From Pseudomonas sp. GD03919 (GTDB lineage: Bacteria > Pseudomonadota > Gammaproteobacteria > Pseudomonadales > Pseudomonadaceae): a stretch of 64,000 bases of DNA. Shown here piece by piece: positions 54,625 through 64,000 of the stretch. Positions within the stretch are counted from its first letter, which is position 1. Each line of letters begins with the position of its first letter. Both the position numbers and the translations under genes were made by a program. Where the stretch lies: the NCBI RefSeq assembly GCF_029814935.1, contig NZ_CP104582.1, positions 62,001 to 126,000 on the forward strand. The letters are read 5' to 3'. Under the pieces are notes generated by a model. The model had not been told where the DNA came from. It searched no databases and saw only the letters and a list, made by a program, of their open reading frames with translations.

Positions 54625-56325
54625 TCAGCCAGGACTCATCAGCGGATCGCTGACGCCCATCACGTACATGGCCAGCAGCGCGATGCCACCGGCCATGATC
54701 AGATAGTACAGGGTTGGCAGTATGGTCTTGCGCAGGGTGATGCCTTCACGCCCGAGCAGGCCGACAGTAGCCGAGGCCGCCACCACGTTGTGGATGGCGA
54801 TCATGTTGCCCGCCGCCGCGCCGACCGACTGCAGCGCCACCATCATCGCCCCGGACACGCCGAGCAGCTGCGCCGCGTTGAACTGGAACTGCGACAGCAT
54901 CAGGTTGGACACCGTGTTGGAGCCGGCGATGAAGGCGCCGAGGCCGCCCACGGCCGGGGCAAAGAACGGGTAGATGCCGCCGACGCTATCGGCCACCAGT
55001 TGCGCCATGGCCACCGGCATCGACACCAGTTCGGCGCCGTTGACCCCCGAGTTGATCAGGATGCGCACCATGGGAATGGTGAAGATCAGCACGAAGCCGG
55101 CGCCGAGCAGGGTCTTGCTCGACTCGCCCACTGCCGCCTTGAGCTCGGACAGGCGCATGCGATGCAGGAAGAAGGTCACCAGCACCACCATGCACAGGAT
55201 GCCCCCCGGCAGGTACAGCGGCTCGATGGTGCCGGACACGCCGGTCTCGCCGAGGATGTCCTTCCAGCCGAAGGTGAGGCTCATCAGCGCCGCTTTCACT
55301 TGCGGGAAGGTCCGCGAGATGACCAGAAACACCGCCAGCAGCAGGTAGGGCGCCCAGGCCATGGGCACCGAGATCGGCGTCTTGCCGGCGACCTCGTCCA
55401 GCTTCATCTCGATCTTGCCCATCCACTCGCTTGGCCAGTCCTTGGGATCGGCGAAGTCCCAGGTTTCCTTCGGCAGCAGGAAGCCGGCCTTGGCCGCCGG
55501 CACTACGATGGCCAGGCCGACCAGGGCGCCGATCATCGAAGGGAACTCCGGGCCGAGGAACACGCCGGCGGCCATGTACGGCAGGGAGAAGGCGAAGGCG
55601 GTGAAGATGGCGAACGGCGCCACTGCCAGGCCTTCCTTCCAGCTCTGATTGCGGCCGAAGAAGCGCGTCATGATCATCACCATGATCAGCGGCATCAGCA
55701 GGCCGATCAGGCCGTGGGTGATGGCCACCCGCGAATAGATCAGGTGGAAGAAGGTTTCCCAGGTGCTGCCGGTGGCCACCAGTTGCTCGGTAATGCCGGT
55801 TCTGTCCAGGCCGGCGCCGACGCCCACCAGGATCGGCGTACCCACCGCACCGAAGGACACCGGGGTGGACTGCACCATCATCCCCAGTACCACCGCGGCC
55901 AGGGCCGGGAAGCCCAGGGCTACCAGCAGCGGCGCGGCCACGGCGGCCGGGGTGCCGAAACCGGACGCGCCCTCGATGAAGCAGCCGAACAGCCAGGCGA
56001 CGATCAGCGCCTGCACGCGGCGATCAGGGCTGATGTTGGAGAAGCCCCGGCGAATCGCCGCGATGCCACCGGAATGCTTGAGGGTGTTGAGCAGGAGGAT
56101 GGCGCCGAAGATGATCCACAGGATCGAGGCGGTGAGGATCAGCCCCTGCAGACTGGAGGCGATGACCCGGTTGAGGGACATGTCCCAGGCCAATAGGCCG
56201 ATCAGGGCGGTGAGGACGAACACCAGCGGCATCGCGTACTTGGCTGGCCAGCGAAAGCCGATCAGCAGTACCCCCGCCAGTATCAGTGGCACGAAGGCCA
56301 GGATGGACAGCAGCGTTTGACTCAT
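54625..56325 (-). CDS. Lactate/glycolate permease (LldP/GlcA family)
   Basis: The 566-residue membrane protein from [18 protein letters not shown] (AAGGA site) has about 12-14 segments and LctP signatures: [33 protein letters not shown] and [18 protein letters not shown]. coli LldP and GlcA (glycolate) share this family. Placement in the glycolate cluster makes glycolate/lactate the likely substrate. Confidence 0.9.
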   Translation of the reverse strand: MSQTLLSILAFVPLILAGVLLIGFRWPAKYAMPLVFVLTALIGLLAWDMSLNRVIASSLQGLILTASILWIIFGAILLLNTLKHSGGIAAIRRGFSNISPDRRVQALIVAWLFGCFIEGASGFGTPAAVAAPLLVALGFPALAAVVLGMMVQSTPVSFGAVGTPILVGVGAGLDRTGITEQLVATGSTWETFFHLIYSRVAITHGLIGLLMPLIMVMIMTRFFGRNQSWKEGLAVAPFAIFTAFAFSLPYMAAGVFLGPEFPSMIGALVGLAIVVPAAKAGFLLPKETWDFADPKDWPSEWMGKIEMKLDEVAGKTPISVPMAWAPYLLLAVFLVISRTFPQVKAALMSLTFGWKDILGETGVSGTIEPLYLPGGILCMVVLVTFFLHRMRLSELKAAVGESSKTLLGAGFVLIFTIPMVRILINSGVNGAELVSMPVAMAQLVADSVGGIYPFFAPAVGGLGAFIAGSNTVSNLMLSQFQFNAAQLLGVSGAMMVALQSVGAAAGNMIAIHNVVAASATVGLLGREGITLRKTILPTLYYLIMAGGIALLAMYVMGVSDPLMSPG

Positions 56326-56550
56326 GGGTTGGTTCCTTCTTTTTTTTGTGAACCACAGTTTTCCGGGGATACCCGGCGCCACGCATCTGGAAGAGTCGGG
56401 CACCACGGCGCCGGCCTTTCCGCGAGCCGCGACGGCGGGGATCACCCATCGCCGCGCTCATGCTCGAAAGCCCCGACGGTCAGAAACCGTCAGGGCTTGT
56501 TACTGCTCAGTGGAGGCGTCAAGAGCCATCCACGGTTGTTAGCTCCCTTG

Positions 56551-56613
56551 TGTAGGAGCTCCGCCCCGGGGCGAAGCTTTTCTCCCGCTTCGCGGCGGGG
56601 CGTCGCTCCTACA
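56551..56613. repeat. REP-type inverted repeat
   Basis: TGTAGGAGCTCCGCCCCGGG and its imperfect complement CGGCGGGGCGTCGCTCCTAC frame a hairpin of the GTAGGAGC class between the permease and malate synthase genes. Confidence 0.75.
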
Positions 56614-56628
56614 GGGTCGCTGAGATGC

Positions 56629-58806
56629 TCAGACCTCCTCTTTGAAACGCAAACGCCAGGCATGCAGCAGCGGTTCGGTGTAGCCGGACGGCTGCTCGCG
56701 GCCCTTGAACACCAGATCGCAGGCGGCGCGGAAGGCGTGGGATTGCTCGAAGTTCGGCGCCATCGGGCGGTAGGCCGCATCGCCGGCATTCTGCCCGTCG
56801 ACCACCTGCGCCATGCGCTGCAGCGTCTCGCGCACCTGGGCCTCGCTGACCACACCGTGGTGCAGCCAGTTGGCGATATGCTGAGCGGAGATGCGCAGGG
56901 TGGCGCGGTCTTCCATCAGGCCGACGTTGTGAATGTCCGGCACCTTGGAGCAGCCGACGCCCTGTTCGACCCAGCGCACTACGTAACCGAGGATGCCCTG
57001 GCAGTTGTTGTCCAGCTCCTGCTGGATATCGCTGGTGCTCCACGGCCGTTCGGCGCTGACCGGCACGCTGAGCAGGTCATTGAGCAGGCTGTCGCGCTGG
57101 CTGGCCAGGTCGATCAGCTCCAGCTCGCTCTGCACCGCCTGTACGTCGATCTGGTGATAGTGCAGGGCGTGCAGCACGGCGGCGGTCGGCGACGGCACCC
57201 AGGCGGTGTTGGCGCCGGCTTTCGGATGGCCGATCTTCTGTTCGAGCATGGCCGCCATCAGGTCCGGCATGGCCCACATGCCTTTGCCGATTTGCGCCTT
57301 GCCCCGCAGCCCGCAGGCCAGGCCGACCAGCACGTTGTTGCGCTCGTAGGCCTGGATCCAGGCGCTGGATTTCATATCGCCCTTGCGCAGCATGGCGCCG
57401 GCTTCCATGGCGGTGTGCATCTCGTCGCCGGTGCGGTCGAGGAAACCGGTGTTGATGAAGGCCACACGCGCGCTGGCCGCCGCGATGCAGGCCTTGAGGT
57501 TGACGCTGGTGCGCCGCTCCTCGTCCATGATGCCCATCTTCAGGGTGTTGGCCGGCATGCCCAGCAGTTGTTCAACGCGACCGAACAGCTCATTGGCGAA
57601 GGCCACTTCCAGCGGGCCGTGCATCTTCGGTTTGACGATATAGACGCTGCCGGTGCGCGAGTTGCCGCGGCGCTGCAGGTCATGCAGGGCGATCAGGCTG
57701 GTGACCACCGCATCGAGGATGCCCTCGGGAATCTCATGGCCTTCACCGTCGAGGATCGCCGGGTTAGTCATCAGGTGGCCGACGTTGCGCACGAACAGCA
57801 GCGAACGGCCGTGCAGGGTCAGTTCGCTGCCGTCGGCGGCAGTGTAGACGCGATCCGGGTTGAGGCGGCGGGTGATGCGCTTGCCGCCCTTGTCCAGCTC
57901 CTCGGTCAGGTCACCCTTCATCAGGCCCAGCCAGTTGCGGTAGACCACCACCTTGTCGGCGGCGTCGACGGCGGCGACGGAGTCTTCGCAGTCCATGATG
58001 GTGGACAGCGCCGCTTCCATCAGTACGTCCTTCACCCCTGCCTTATCGGTGCGGCCGATGGGGCTGCTGGCGTCGATCTGGATCTCGAAATGCAGGCCGT
58101 TGTTCTTCAGCAGCACGGCGCTCGGCGTGGCAGCCTCGCCCTGGAATCCGACGAACTTCTCCGGTTGCGCCAGCGAAGTCTGCGCGCCGCTGCTCAGGGT
58201 TACCTGCAGCTGGCCGGCGACCACGGCATAGGCACTGGCATCGGCGTGCGAGCCTTGGGCCAGTGGTGCAGCCTGGTCGAGGAAGGCGCGGGCGAAGGCG
58301 ATCACCTTGGCGCCGCGCACTTCGTTATAGCCCGGGCCCTTGCTGGCGCCGCCGTCTTCGCTGATCGCGTCGGTGCCGTACAGGGCGTCGTACAGCGAGC
58401 CCCAACGGGCGTTGGCAGCGTTGAGCGCGTAACGTGCATTCATCACCGGCACCACCAGCTGCGGACCGGCCTGGGTGGCGATTTCGCTATCGACGTTGGC
58501 GGTGGTCGCCTTGACCTGCTCCGGCTGCGGCAGCAGATAGCCGATGGAGCCGAGGAAGGCGCGGTAAGCGTTCATGTCGGTGATCGGGCCGGGATGGGCG
58601 CGATGCCAGGCATCCAGCTCGCTCTGCAGGCGGTCACGCTCGGCCAGCAACGCACGATTGCGTGGCGCCAGGTCATGCACCAGTGCGTCGAAGCCGCTCC
58701 AGAAGGCCGCCGCCTCGATACCGCTGCCGGGCAGCACTTCGCTTTCGATGAATTGCTTGAGCTCGGCGGCTACCTGCAGGCGCTGACATTGCACGCGTTC
58801 GGTCAT
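56629..58806 (-). CDS. glcB: Malate synthase G
   Basis: A 725-residue enzyme, the length of isoform G, starting [10 protein letters not shown] after AGGAGA. It condenses glyoxylate and acetyl-CoA into malate. Key segments are [30 protein letters not shown], the catalytic [16 protein letters not shown] and [20 protein letters not shown]. Here it consumes glyoxylate made by glycolate oxidase GlcDEF encoded just upstream. Confidence 0.96.
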   Translation of the reverse strand: MTERVQCQRLQVAAELKQFIESEVLPGSGIEAAAFWSGFDALVHDLAPRNRALLAERDRLQSELDAWHRAHPGPITDMNAYRAFLGSIGYLLPQPEQVKATTANVDSEIATQAGPQLVVPVMNARYALNAANARWGSLYDALYGTDAISEDGGASKGPGYNEVRGAKVIAFARAFLDQAAPLAQGSHADASAYAVVAGQLQVTLSSGAQTSLAQPEKFVGFQGEAATPSAVLLKNNGLHFEIQIDASSPIGRTDKAGVKDVLMEAALSTIMDCEDSVAAVDAADKVVVYRNWLGLMKGDLTEELDKGGKRITRRLNPDRVYTAADGSELTLHGRSLLFVRNVGHLMTNPAILDGEGHEIPEGILDAVVTSLIALHDLQRRGNSRTGSVYIVKPKMHGPLEVAFANELFGRVEQLLGMPANTLKMGIMDEERRTSVNLKACIAAASARVAFINTGFLDRTGDEMHTAMEAGAMLRKGDMKSSAWIQAYERNNVLVGLACGLRGKAQIGKGMWAMPDLMAAMLEQKIGHPKAGANTAWVPSPTAAVLHALHYHQIDVQAVQSELELIDLASQRDSLLNDLLSVPVSAERPWSTSDIQQELDNNCQGILGYVVRWVEQGVGCSKVPDIHNVGLMEDRATLRISAQHIANWLHHGVVSEAQVRETLQRMAQVVDGQNAGDAAYRPMAPNFEQSHAFRAACDLVFKGREQPSGYTEPLLHAWRLRFKEEV

Positions 58807-58860
58807 TTCCCTGTTCTCCTGTCTGCATCCGCCCATGGTGGAGCGGGTCAATCAATGTGT

Positions 58861-58926
58861 TGTAGGAGCCCCGCCCCGGGGCGAAGCTTTTAATGTTTTG
58901 TTCGCCGCGAGGCGCGGCTCCTACAG
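58861..58926. repeat. REP-type inverted repeat upstream of glcB
   Basis: TGTAGGAGCCCCGCCCCGGG and CCGCGAGGCGCGGCTCCTAC form a hairpin of the GTAGGAGC class, within the 353-bp gap between glcB and glcG. Confidence 0.75.
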
Positions 58927-58941
58927 GCTTTGCGCCGCACT

Positions 58942-59155
58942 GCCCTCATCCGGCACTTCGTGCCACCTTCTCCCGGAGGGAGAAGGGTAGCAGTTGGCGG
59001 CTGCGCACTGCACGGCCCTCATCCGTCACTTCGTGACACCTTCTCCCGGAGGGGGAAGGGTAGCAGTTGGCGGCTGCGCACTGCACGGCCCTCATCCGTC
59101 ACTTCGTGACACCTTCTCCCAGAGGGAGAAGGGCATCAGTTGGCGGCTGCGCCGC
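58942..59155. repeat. Three tandem copies of a 73-bp unit
   Basis: Units start at 58942, 59015 and 59088 with exact 73-bp spacing. Each begins GCCCTCATCCG-CACTTCGTG and contains CCTTCTCCC-GGA-GGGAGAAGG-like stems and GTTGGCGGCTGCGC. Copies 2 and 3 are nearly identical, with GTCACTTCGTGAC; copy 1 has GGCACTTCGTGCC, a compensatory change that keeps the hairpin. Not coding. Confidence 0.88.
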
Positions 59156-59159
59156 ATGT

Positions 59160-59558
59160 TTAAAGGGCTGCTATCCCGGCTTTGGCTACTTGCGCATCCT
59201 GCTCGGCCTTGACCCCGGACACGCCCACGGCACCCACCACCTGGCCGTCCACCAGCACGGGTACACCGCCCTCCAGCGAGGTGATCAGTGGCGCGCTGAC
59301 GAAGGCGGTGCGACCGCCGTTGACCATATCCTCATAGCCCTTGGTTTCGCGGCGGCCGATGGCGGCGCTGCGTGCCTTCTCGGTGGCGATGTAGGCGCCG
59401 ATGGGCGCGCAGCCGTCGAGGCGTTCCAGGGCCAGCGGGTGGCCGCCGTCATCGACCACGGCGATGGCCACGGCCCAGCCCTGTTGCTGCGCTTCGTTGC
59501 GGGCCGCCTGGAGAATCTGGGCGACTTCGTTCTGGCTGAGTACGGCTTTGTGTTGCAT
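59160..59558 (-). CDS. glcG: GlcG/HbpS family protein
   Basis: A 132-residue protein with the typical VAIAVVDDGGHPLALERLDG and GGVPVLVDGQVVGAVGVSG segments. GlcG of E. coli lies in the glycolate operon; relatives bind haem or cobalamin. It is the last gene of glcDEFG. Its role in glycolate use is not settled. Confidence 0.9.
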   Translation of the reverse strand: MQHKAVLSQNEVAQILQAARNEAQQQGWAVAIAVVDDGGHPLALERLDGCAPIGAYIATEKARSAAIGRRETKGYEDMVNGGRTAFVSAPLITSLEGGVPVLVDGQVVGAVGVSGVKAEQDAQVAKAGIAAL

Positions 59559-59585
59559 GGCATACCTCGTATTCGTAGCTTTTCT

Positions 59586-59611
59586 CCCCTCTCCCGCTTG
59601 CGGGAGAGGGG
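59586..59611. repeat. CCCCTCTCCC-type hairpin between glcF and glcG
   Basis: CCCCTCTCCCGC-TT-GCGGGAGAGGGG is a perfect 12-bp stem in the 75-bp gap. It is of the same family as the hairpins at 10798 and 48762. Confidence 0.7.
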
Positions 59612-59633
59612 CCGGGGGAGAGGGTTCAGGCTT

Positions 59634-60851
59634 TCACGCCATGGCCTCTTCGACTATTTCGATCCAGTGCCGCACCGGCGTACGCCCGGCGCCGTCCAGG
59701 TGGGTCTGGCAGCCGATGTTGGCGGTGACGATGGCGTCCGGTTTGCCGCTTTCCAGGGCGTTCAACTTGTTGTCGCGCAGCTGCCGCGACAGCTCCGGCT
59801 GGGTCAGCGAATAGGTACCGGCCGAGCCGCAGCAGAGGTGGCCGTCCGGCACCGCTGTCAGGCCGAAACCGAGGCGGGTCAGTACGCCTTCAACCGCGCC
59901 GCCAAGCTTCTGCGCATGCTGCAGGGTGCAGGGGCAATGGAAGGCCAGGCGTTGTTCGGCTCGTACCTGCAACTGTTCCAGCGCCTCGCCCTGCAGCACC
60001 TCGACCAGATCCTTGGCCAGGGCGCTGACCCGCGCCGCTTTGGCCGCGTACGCCGGGTCGCTGGCGAGCAGATGGCCATAGTCCTTGACGAAGGCGCCGC
60101 AGCCGCTGGCGGTCTGCACGATGGCCTCAGTGCCGGCTTCGATGGCCGGCCACCAGGCGTCGATGTTCTGCCGCGCGCGTTGCAGCCCGGCTTCCTGGGC
60201 GTTGAGGTGATAGTCCACGGCGCCGCAGCAGCCGGCTTCGTGGATCGGTGTGACGCTGATGCCGAGGCGATCCAGCACGCGCGCGGTGGCAGCATTGGTG
60301 TTGGGCGACAGCCCCGGCTGCACGCAGCCTTCGAGCATCAACACGCGGCGGCTGTGCTGCTTGGTCGGGCGCGGCTTGGCCGGACGAATCTCGCGCGGCA
60401 GCTTGGCCTTGAGCGCGGCCGGCAGCAGCGGGCGCAGGGCCAGACCGGTCTGGGTCAGCGCCTTGAACAGCGCCGGACGTGGCACCACGGCGCGCAGGCC
60501 CTGACGCAGCAGGCGTTCGTTCAGTGGCCGCGGTACCGCCTGCTCGACCACTTCGCGGCCAATGTCCAGCAGGTTGTGGTACTGCACACCGGACGGGCAG
60601 GTGGTTTCGCAGTTGCGGCAGGTCAGGCAGCGATCCAGATGCTGTTGGGTCTTGGCCGTGACCTCGTTGCCTTCGAGCATCTGCTTGATCAGGTAGATGC
60701 GCCCGCGCGGCCCGTCCAGCTCGTCGCCGAGCAGCTGATAGGTCGGGCAGGTGGCGTTGCAGAAGCCGCAGTGCACGCAGGAGCGCAGAATGCGTTCGGC
60801 TTCTTCGGCGCGCGGCAGGCGCTTGGCCTGTTCACTCAAATTGGTCTGCAC
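59634..60851 (-). CDS. glcF: Glycolate oxidase iron-sulfur subunit GlcF
   Basis: A 405-residue protein with two 4Fe-4S motifs, C25-VH-C28-GF-C31-NAT-C35 and CLTCRNCETTCP, and two CCG-type domains (EAGCCGAVDYHL, LCCGSAGTYSL). It accepts electrons from the flavin subunits GlcD and GlcE. It starts 3 bp after the glcE stop. Confidence 0.94.
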   Translation of the reverse strand: MQTNLSEQAKRLPRAEEAERILRSCVHCGFCNATCPTYQLLGDELDGPRGRIYLIKQMLEGNEVTAKTQQHLDRCLTCRNCETTCPSGVQYHNLLDIGREVVEQAVPRPLNERLLRQGLRAVVPRPALFKALTQTGLALRPLLPAALKAKLPREIRPAKPRPTKQHSRRVLMLEGCVQPGLSPNTNAATARVLDRLGISVTPIHEAGCCGAVDYHLNAQEAGLQRARQNIDAWWPAIEAGTEAIVQTASGCGAFVKDYGHLLASDPAYAAKAARVSALAKDLVEVLQGEALEQLQVRAEQRLAFHCPCTLQHAQKLGGAVEGVLTRLGFGLTAVPDGHLCCGSAGTYSLTQPELSRQLRDNKLNALESGKPDAIVTANIGCQTHLDGAGRTPVRHWIEIVEEAMA

Positions 60852-60854
60852 GTC

Positions 60855-61910
60855 TTATACCTCGGCGTACATGCGCCCAGGGTTGAAAATACCCTGGGGG
60901 TCGAGCTGGTTCTTCAGCTGGCGCTGGTAGCGTAGCAGCGGTGCAGCCAGCGGCTGGAAAGGTTGCGCCTGGCCGGCAGCGAAACAGGTGGCGTGGCCGC
61001 CGAGCTTGGCCGTTACGCGCTGGATCAGCTCGCCATCGGCGTCGGATTTGAGCCAGCGTTGCGCGCCGCCCCAGTCGATCATCTGGCGACCGGGCAGGTC
61101 GAGCAGACCACTGTTGGCCGGCAGCGACAGGCGCCACAGCGTGCCGCTGGCGCTGAAGAACGGCAGGCGCTGTTCACGCAGTTCGTGCCAGTAAGCGTTG
61201 TCGATCTCTTCGCCACCGAGGCGTTGGCGCGCGGCCAGCACCGAGCCTTCGCCACCTTCCAGGCGCAAATGCAGCGCCGCACCGTCATGGCTCGCGGCGC
61301 TGATCGGCAGCGGCTGCTGGCCCCATTCGGCGAGCTTGTTCAGGGCGTGCAGGGCGTCCACTTCCAGGCGCAGGCTGAGTACCTGGCGCGGTTTGGGCAG
61401 CACCTTGAGCGAGACCTCGGCGAGCAGGCCGAGGCAGCCGAAGCTGCCGGCCATCAGGCGCGACAGGTCGTAGCCGGCGACGTTCTTCATCACCTCGCCG
61501 CCGAAGCGCAGCAGCTTGCCCTGGCCAGTGATCACCCGGGTGCCGAGCACCTGATCACGCACTGAGCCGGCCCAGGGCCGACGCGGGCCGGACAGCCCGG
61601 CGGCAACCATGCCGCCGAGGGTGGCGCCGTCGCCCAGGTGCGGCGGCTCGCACGGCAACATCTGGTTGTTGGCCTCCAGCGCGGCCTCGATCTCGGCCAG
61701 CGGCGTGCCGGCGCGGGCAGTGAGCACCAGTTCGGTCGGATCGTAGCTGACGATCCCGCGATGCTGGCGGGTATCCAGTACCTCACCGTTCGTGGCGCGG
61801 CCCAGATGAGCCTTGCTGCCGCTGCCCTGGATGCGCAGCGGGGTGGCGCTGTTCAGCGCGTGGTTGACTTGTTCCAGCAGCGCGGCGCTGGCGTCGAAAT
61901 CATGCGACAT
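60855..61910 (-). CDS. glcE: Glycolate oxidase FAD-binding subunit GlcE
   Basis: A 351-residue FAD-linked protein of the glycolate oxidase type: LRIQGSGSKAHLGR, GTPLAEIEAAL, GATLGGMVAAGLSGPRR, MKNVAGYDLSRLMAGSFGCL. It overlaps the glcD stop by one base. It is required together with GlcD and GlcF for activity. Confidence 0.94.
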   Translation of the reverse strand: MSHDFDASAALLEQVNHALNSATPLRIQGSGSKAHLGRATNGEVLDTRQHRGIVSYDPTELVLTARAGTPLAEIEAALEANNQMLPCEPPHLGDGATLGGMVAAGLSGPRRPWAGSVRDQVLGTRVITGQGKLLRFGGEVMKNVAGYDLSRLMAGSFGCLGLLAEVSLKVLPKPRQVLSLRLEVDALHALNKLAEWGQQPLPISAASHDGAALHLRLEGGEGSVLAARQRLGGEEIDNAYWHELREQRLPFFSASGTLWRLSLPANSGLLDLPGRQMIDWGGAQRWLKSDADGELIQRVTAKLGGHATCFAAGQAQPFQPLAAPLLRYQRQLKNQLDPQGIFNPGRMYAEV

Positions 61911-63409
61911 CAGAAACGCTCCAGTTCCGGGAAGGGCAGTTGGCCGTGGTGCACATGCATGGCGCCGAACTCGGCGCAGCGGTGCAGGGTGGGGATGTTC
62001 TTGCCCGGATTGAGCAGGCCGCTGGGGTCAAACGCCGCCTTCACCGCATGGAACAGGGTGATCTCGTCGCTGTTGAACTGTGCGCACATCTGGTTGATCT
62101 TCTCGCGGCCGACGCCGTGTTCGCCGGTGATGCTGCCGCCGACCTTGACGCAGAGTTCGAGGATCTTGCCGCCGATTGCTTCGGCGCGCTCCAGCTCGCC
62201 GGGTACGTTGGCATCGAAGAGGATCAGCGGGTGCATGTTGCCGTCGCCGGCGTGGAACACGTTGGCCACGCGCAGACCGTACTCCTCGGACAGCTCGGCG
62301 ATGCCGCGCAGCACGCCGGGCAGCTCGCGACGCGGGATGGTGCCGTCCATGCAGTAGTAGTCCGGCGAGATGCGCCCGACGGCGGGGAAGGCGTTCTTGC
62401 GCCCGGCCCAGAATTTCACCCGCTCGGCCTCGTCACGAGCCAGGCGCACTTCGGTGGCGCCGGCTTTCTCCAGTACCTCACGCACGCGCTGGCAGTCATC
62501 GGCGACGTCGGCTTCCACGCCGTCCAGCTCGCAGAGCAGGATGGCCTCGGCTTCCACCGGGTAGCCGGCGTGGATGAAGTCTTCGGCAGCGCGAATGGCC
62601 AGGTTGTCCATCATCTCCAGCCCACCGGGGATGATGCCGGCGGCGATGATGTCGCCCACGGCGCGGCCGGCCTTTTCCACCGAGTCGAAGGCCGCCAGCA
62701 GCACCTTGGCCACCTGCGGCTTGGGCAGCAGTTTGACCGTCACCTCGGTGACGATGCCGAGCATGCCTTCGGAGCCGGTGAACAGCGCCAGCAGGTCGAA
62801 GCCCGGTGCGTCCAGGGCGTCGCTGCCGAGGGTCATGAATTCGCCTTCGACGGTGAGGATGTCGACCTTGAGCAGGTTATGCACGGTCAGGCCGTACTTC
62901 AGGCAGTGCACGCCGCCAGCATTCTCGGCGACGTTGCCGCCGATGGAGCAGGCGATCTGCGAGGACGGGTCGGGGGCATAATACAGGTCGAAGGGCGCGG
63001 CGGCCTGGGAGATCGCCAGGTTGCGCACGCCGGGCTGTACCCGGGCGAAGCGACCTTCGCGGTTGATCTCGAGAATCTGGTTGAAGCGCGCCATCACCAG
63101 CAGGATGCCTTGCTCCAGCGGCAGTGCGCCGCCGGACAGGCCGGTACCGGCGCCGCGTGCGACCACCGGCACGCCACGGGCGTGGCAGAGCTTGAGCAAT
63201 TGCTGCACCTGCTCGATGCGCTCGGGCAATACCACCAGCATGGGTGTGGTGCGATAGGCGGAGAGGCCATCGCACTCGTAAGGCTTGAGGTCTTCCTGGG
63301 TATGCAGGATGTCAAGGTCGGGCAGGCGCTGGCGCAGCTCGGCCAGCAAGGCGGCCTTGTCGACCTTGGGTAGCGCGCCGTCGACGCGCTCGTCGTACAG
63401 AATGCTCAT
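61910..63409 (-). CDS. glcD: Glycolate oxidase FAD-binding subunit GlcD
   Basis: The 499-residue catalytic subunit oxidises glycolate to glyoxylate. FAD_binding_4 segments PVVARGAGTGLSGGALPLEQG and GGNVAENAGGVHCLKYGL and the C-terminal FAD-oxidase end (GEHGVGREK) are present. It is the first gene of glcDEFG, divergent from glcC. Confidence 0.96.
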   Translation of the reverse strand: MSILYDERVDGALPKVDKAALLAELRQRLPDLDILHTQEDLKPYECDGLSAYRTTPMLVVLPERIEQVQQLLKLCHARGVPVVARGAGTGLSGGALPLEQGILLVMARFNQILEINREGRFARVQPGVRNLAISQAAAPFDLYYAPDPSSQIACSIGGNVAENAGGVHCLKYGLTVHNLLKVDILTVEGEFMTLGSDALDAPGFDLLALFTGSEGMLGIVTEVTVKLLPKPQVAKVLLAAFDSVEKAGRAVGDIIAAGIIPGGLEMMDNLAIRAAEDFIHAGYPVEAEAILLCELDGVEADVADDCQRVREVLEKAGATEVRLARDEAERVKFWAGRKNAFPAVGRISPDYYCMDGTIPRRELPGVLRGIAELSEEYGLRVANVFHAGDGNMHPLILFDANVPGELERAEAIGGKILELCVKVGGSITGEHGVGREKINQMCAQFNSDEITLFHAVKAAFDPSGLLNPGKNIPTLHRCAEFGAMHVHHGQLPFPELERF

Positions 63410-63509
63410 GGCAGGCTCAATCGTGGACGATGTTGTTATTGGCGGTCATGCTGCGACCTTGGCCTGCATGTTTAGGCCGTTTGTATATTTTCGTCCATCT
63501 TTGCTCATG

Positions 63510-63522
63510 CTGGTATGACCAG
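63510..63522. promoter_or_regulatory. GlcC-type operator 1
   Basis: CTGGTATGACCAG is a TGGT-NNN-ACCA palindrome, the core recognised by FCD-type GntR proteins of the PdhR/LldR/GlcC group. It is about 100 bp upstream of glcD. Confidence 0.78.
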
Positions 63523-63618
63523 TTTCTTTCGTCAGTCTTTCACCACGATCCAGACAAAAGGCTTATGCTTTATGGCCTGGGCGCTGGCTGCGAACGCAAG
63601 AGAATGTGTCTGCGAAAA

Positions 63619-63631
63619 CTGGTACGACCAG
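63619..63631. promoter_or_regulatory. GlcC-type operator 2
   Basis: CTGGTACGACCAG (ACTGGTACGACCAGT with its flanks) is the second TGGT-NNN-ACCA palindrome, 17 bp upstream of the glcC start and 109 bp centre-to-centre from operator 1. It probably mediates autoregulation. Confidence 0.78.
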
Positions 63632-63648
63632 TTGTGGGGGTGCTGAAA

Positions 63649-64000
63649 ATGAAACCGAATCAGGGCGCTGCACGACGCCAGGTGAGTGACGTGGTGGCCG
63701 AGCGCATCGAGCGGCTGATCGTCGACGGTGTACTCAAGGTGGGCCAGCCACTGCCGTCGGAACGGCGCCTGTGCGAAAAACTGGGCATCTCCCGTTCTGC
63801 ACTGCGCGAAGGACTCAAGGTGCTGCGTGGGCGCGGCATCATCGAGACGGCGCAGGGGCGTGATTCACGCGTGGCCAAGCTCAGCGGCGAGCGCGACGCC
63901 AGCCCGCTGATGCACCTGTTCAACTCGCAGCCGCGTACTCTGTACGACCTGCTGGAAGTGCGCGGCCTGCTCGAGGGGGAGTCGGCGCGCCTGGCGGCCC
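63649..64000 (+). CDS. glcC: Glycolate-responsive GntR regulator GlcC (C-terminus beyond right edge)
   Basis: The frame from MKPNQGAARRQ gives 117 residues before the window ends. The winged HTH (VVAERIERLIVDGVLKVGQP, then SERRLCEKLGISRSALREGL) and the start of an FCD domain (TLYDLLEVRGLLEGESARLA) are visible. In E. coli GlcC activates glc genes with glycolate. It is divergent from glcD, with two TGGTnnnACCA operators between. Confidence 0.9.
   Translation, partial: MKPNQGAARRQVSDVVAERIERLIVDGVLKVGQPLPSERRLCEKLGISRSALREGLKVLRGRGIIETAQGRDSRVAKLSGERDASPLMHLFNSQPRTLYDLLEVRGLLEGESARLAA

Noticed and set aside
54340..56196. 618-codon plus-strand frame opposite rubA and the permease
   Set aside because: It overlaps two clear genes on the other strand and its translation is a low-complexity H/Q/R-rich shadow.
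56317..58893. 858-codon plus-strand frame opposite malate synthase
   Set aside because: Shadow of glcB; no start signal or family match.
58942..59155. Possible CRISPR array
   Set aside because: The whole 73-bp unit is repeated with no unique spacers between, and no cas genes are nearby.

Overview
The window is a GC-rich chromosomal segment of a Pseudomonas species. Protein sequences and gene order (zur-znuCB next to metNIQ, polA-ersA-engB-cytochrome c-dsbA, pstSCAB-phoU, glcDEFG) look like Pseudomonas sensu lato, perhaps the mendocina/oleovorans group. The species is my inference; the genus is well supported. No rRNA or tRNA gene, prophage, intact insertion sequence, CRISPR array or defence island was seen. 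Coding density is high, and many intergenic gaps hold palindromic REP-type repeats.

Layout. 1-2.4 kb: an exonuclease (cut by the left edge) and a cNMP-binding/CBS/nucleotidyltransferase protein. 2.5-7.3 kb: a zinc-sparing cluster of folE2, a shortened dksA2-like gene, two COG0523 metal-chaperone GTPases and a DUF1826 gene, with a Zur-type operator between folE2 and the divergent genes. 7.4-9.3 kb: hydrolase, DUF3301 protein, thioesterase. 9.4-13.2 kb: a glutamine-synthetase-like gene, a class-III aminotransferase and a divergent GntR regulator, with two identical palindromic operators. 13.3-16 kb: SMI1/KNR4, ElaA-like acetyltransferase, Tim44-like and TetR genes. 16.1-18.6 kb: two tandem TRAP solute-binding lipoproteins. 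18.6-25.4 kb: uvrD, a GGDEF/EAL protein, a VOC protein and a LysR regulator. 25.5-31.8 kb: the methionine importer metNIQ, then zur-znuCB and divergent znuA. 31.9-40.5 kb: thrB, a DUF2782 protein, polA, the sRNA ErsA, engB, two cytochromes c, dsbA and an exo/endonuclease-like protein; two small MITE-like elements lie beside ersA and engB. 40.5-44.7 kb: diguanylate cyclase, MarC, AmpDh2, a receiver-only regulator and the stump of a divergent sensor kinase. 45.2-54.3 kb: pstSCAB-phoU with two Pho boxes, a response regulator and an M23 peptidase. 54.3-64 kb: rubredoxin, a lactate/glycolate permease, malate synthase G, glcG, glcFED and divergent glcC (cut by the right edge).

How it works together. 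Three nutrient-stress modules dominate: zinc limitation (folE2, dksA2-like, COG0523, zur-znuABC), phosphate limitation (pst-phoU) and glycolate use (permease, glycolate oxidase, malate synthase, GlcC). Each has a recognisable operator. The most unusual observations are the internally shortened DksA2, the large extracytoplasmic inserts of PstC and PstA, the truncated sensor kinase joined to a dispersed repeat, and the MITE pair flanking the ersA-engB block. I did not find a clearly novel multi-gene system.
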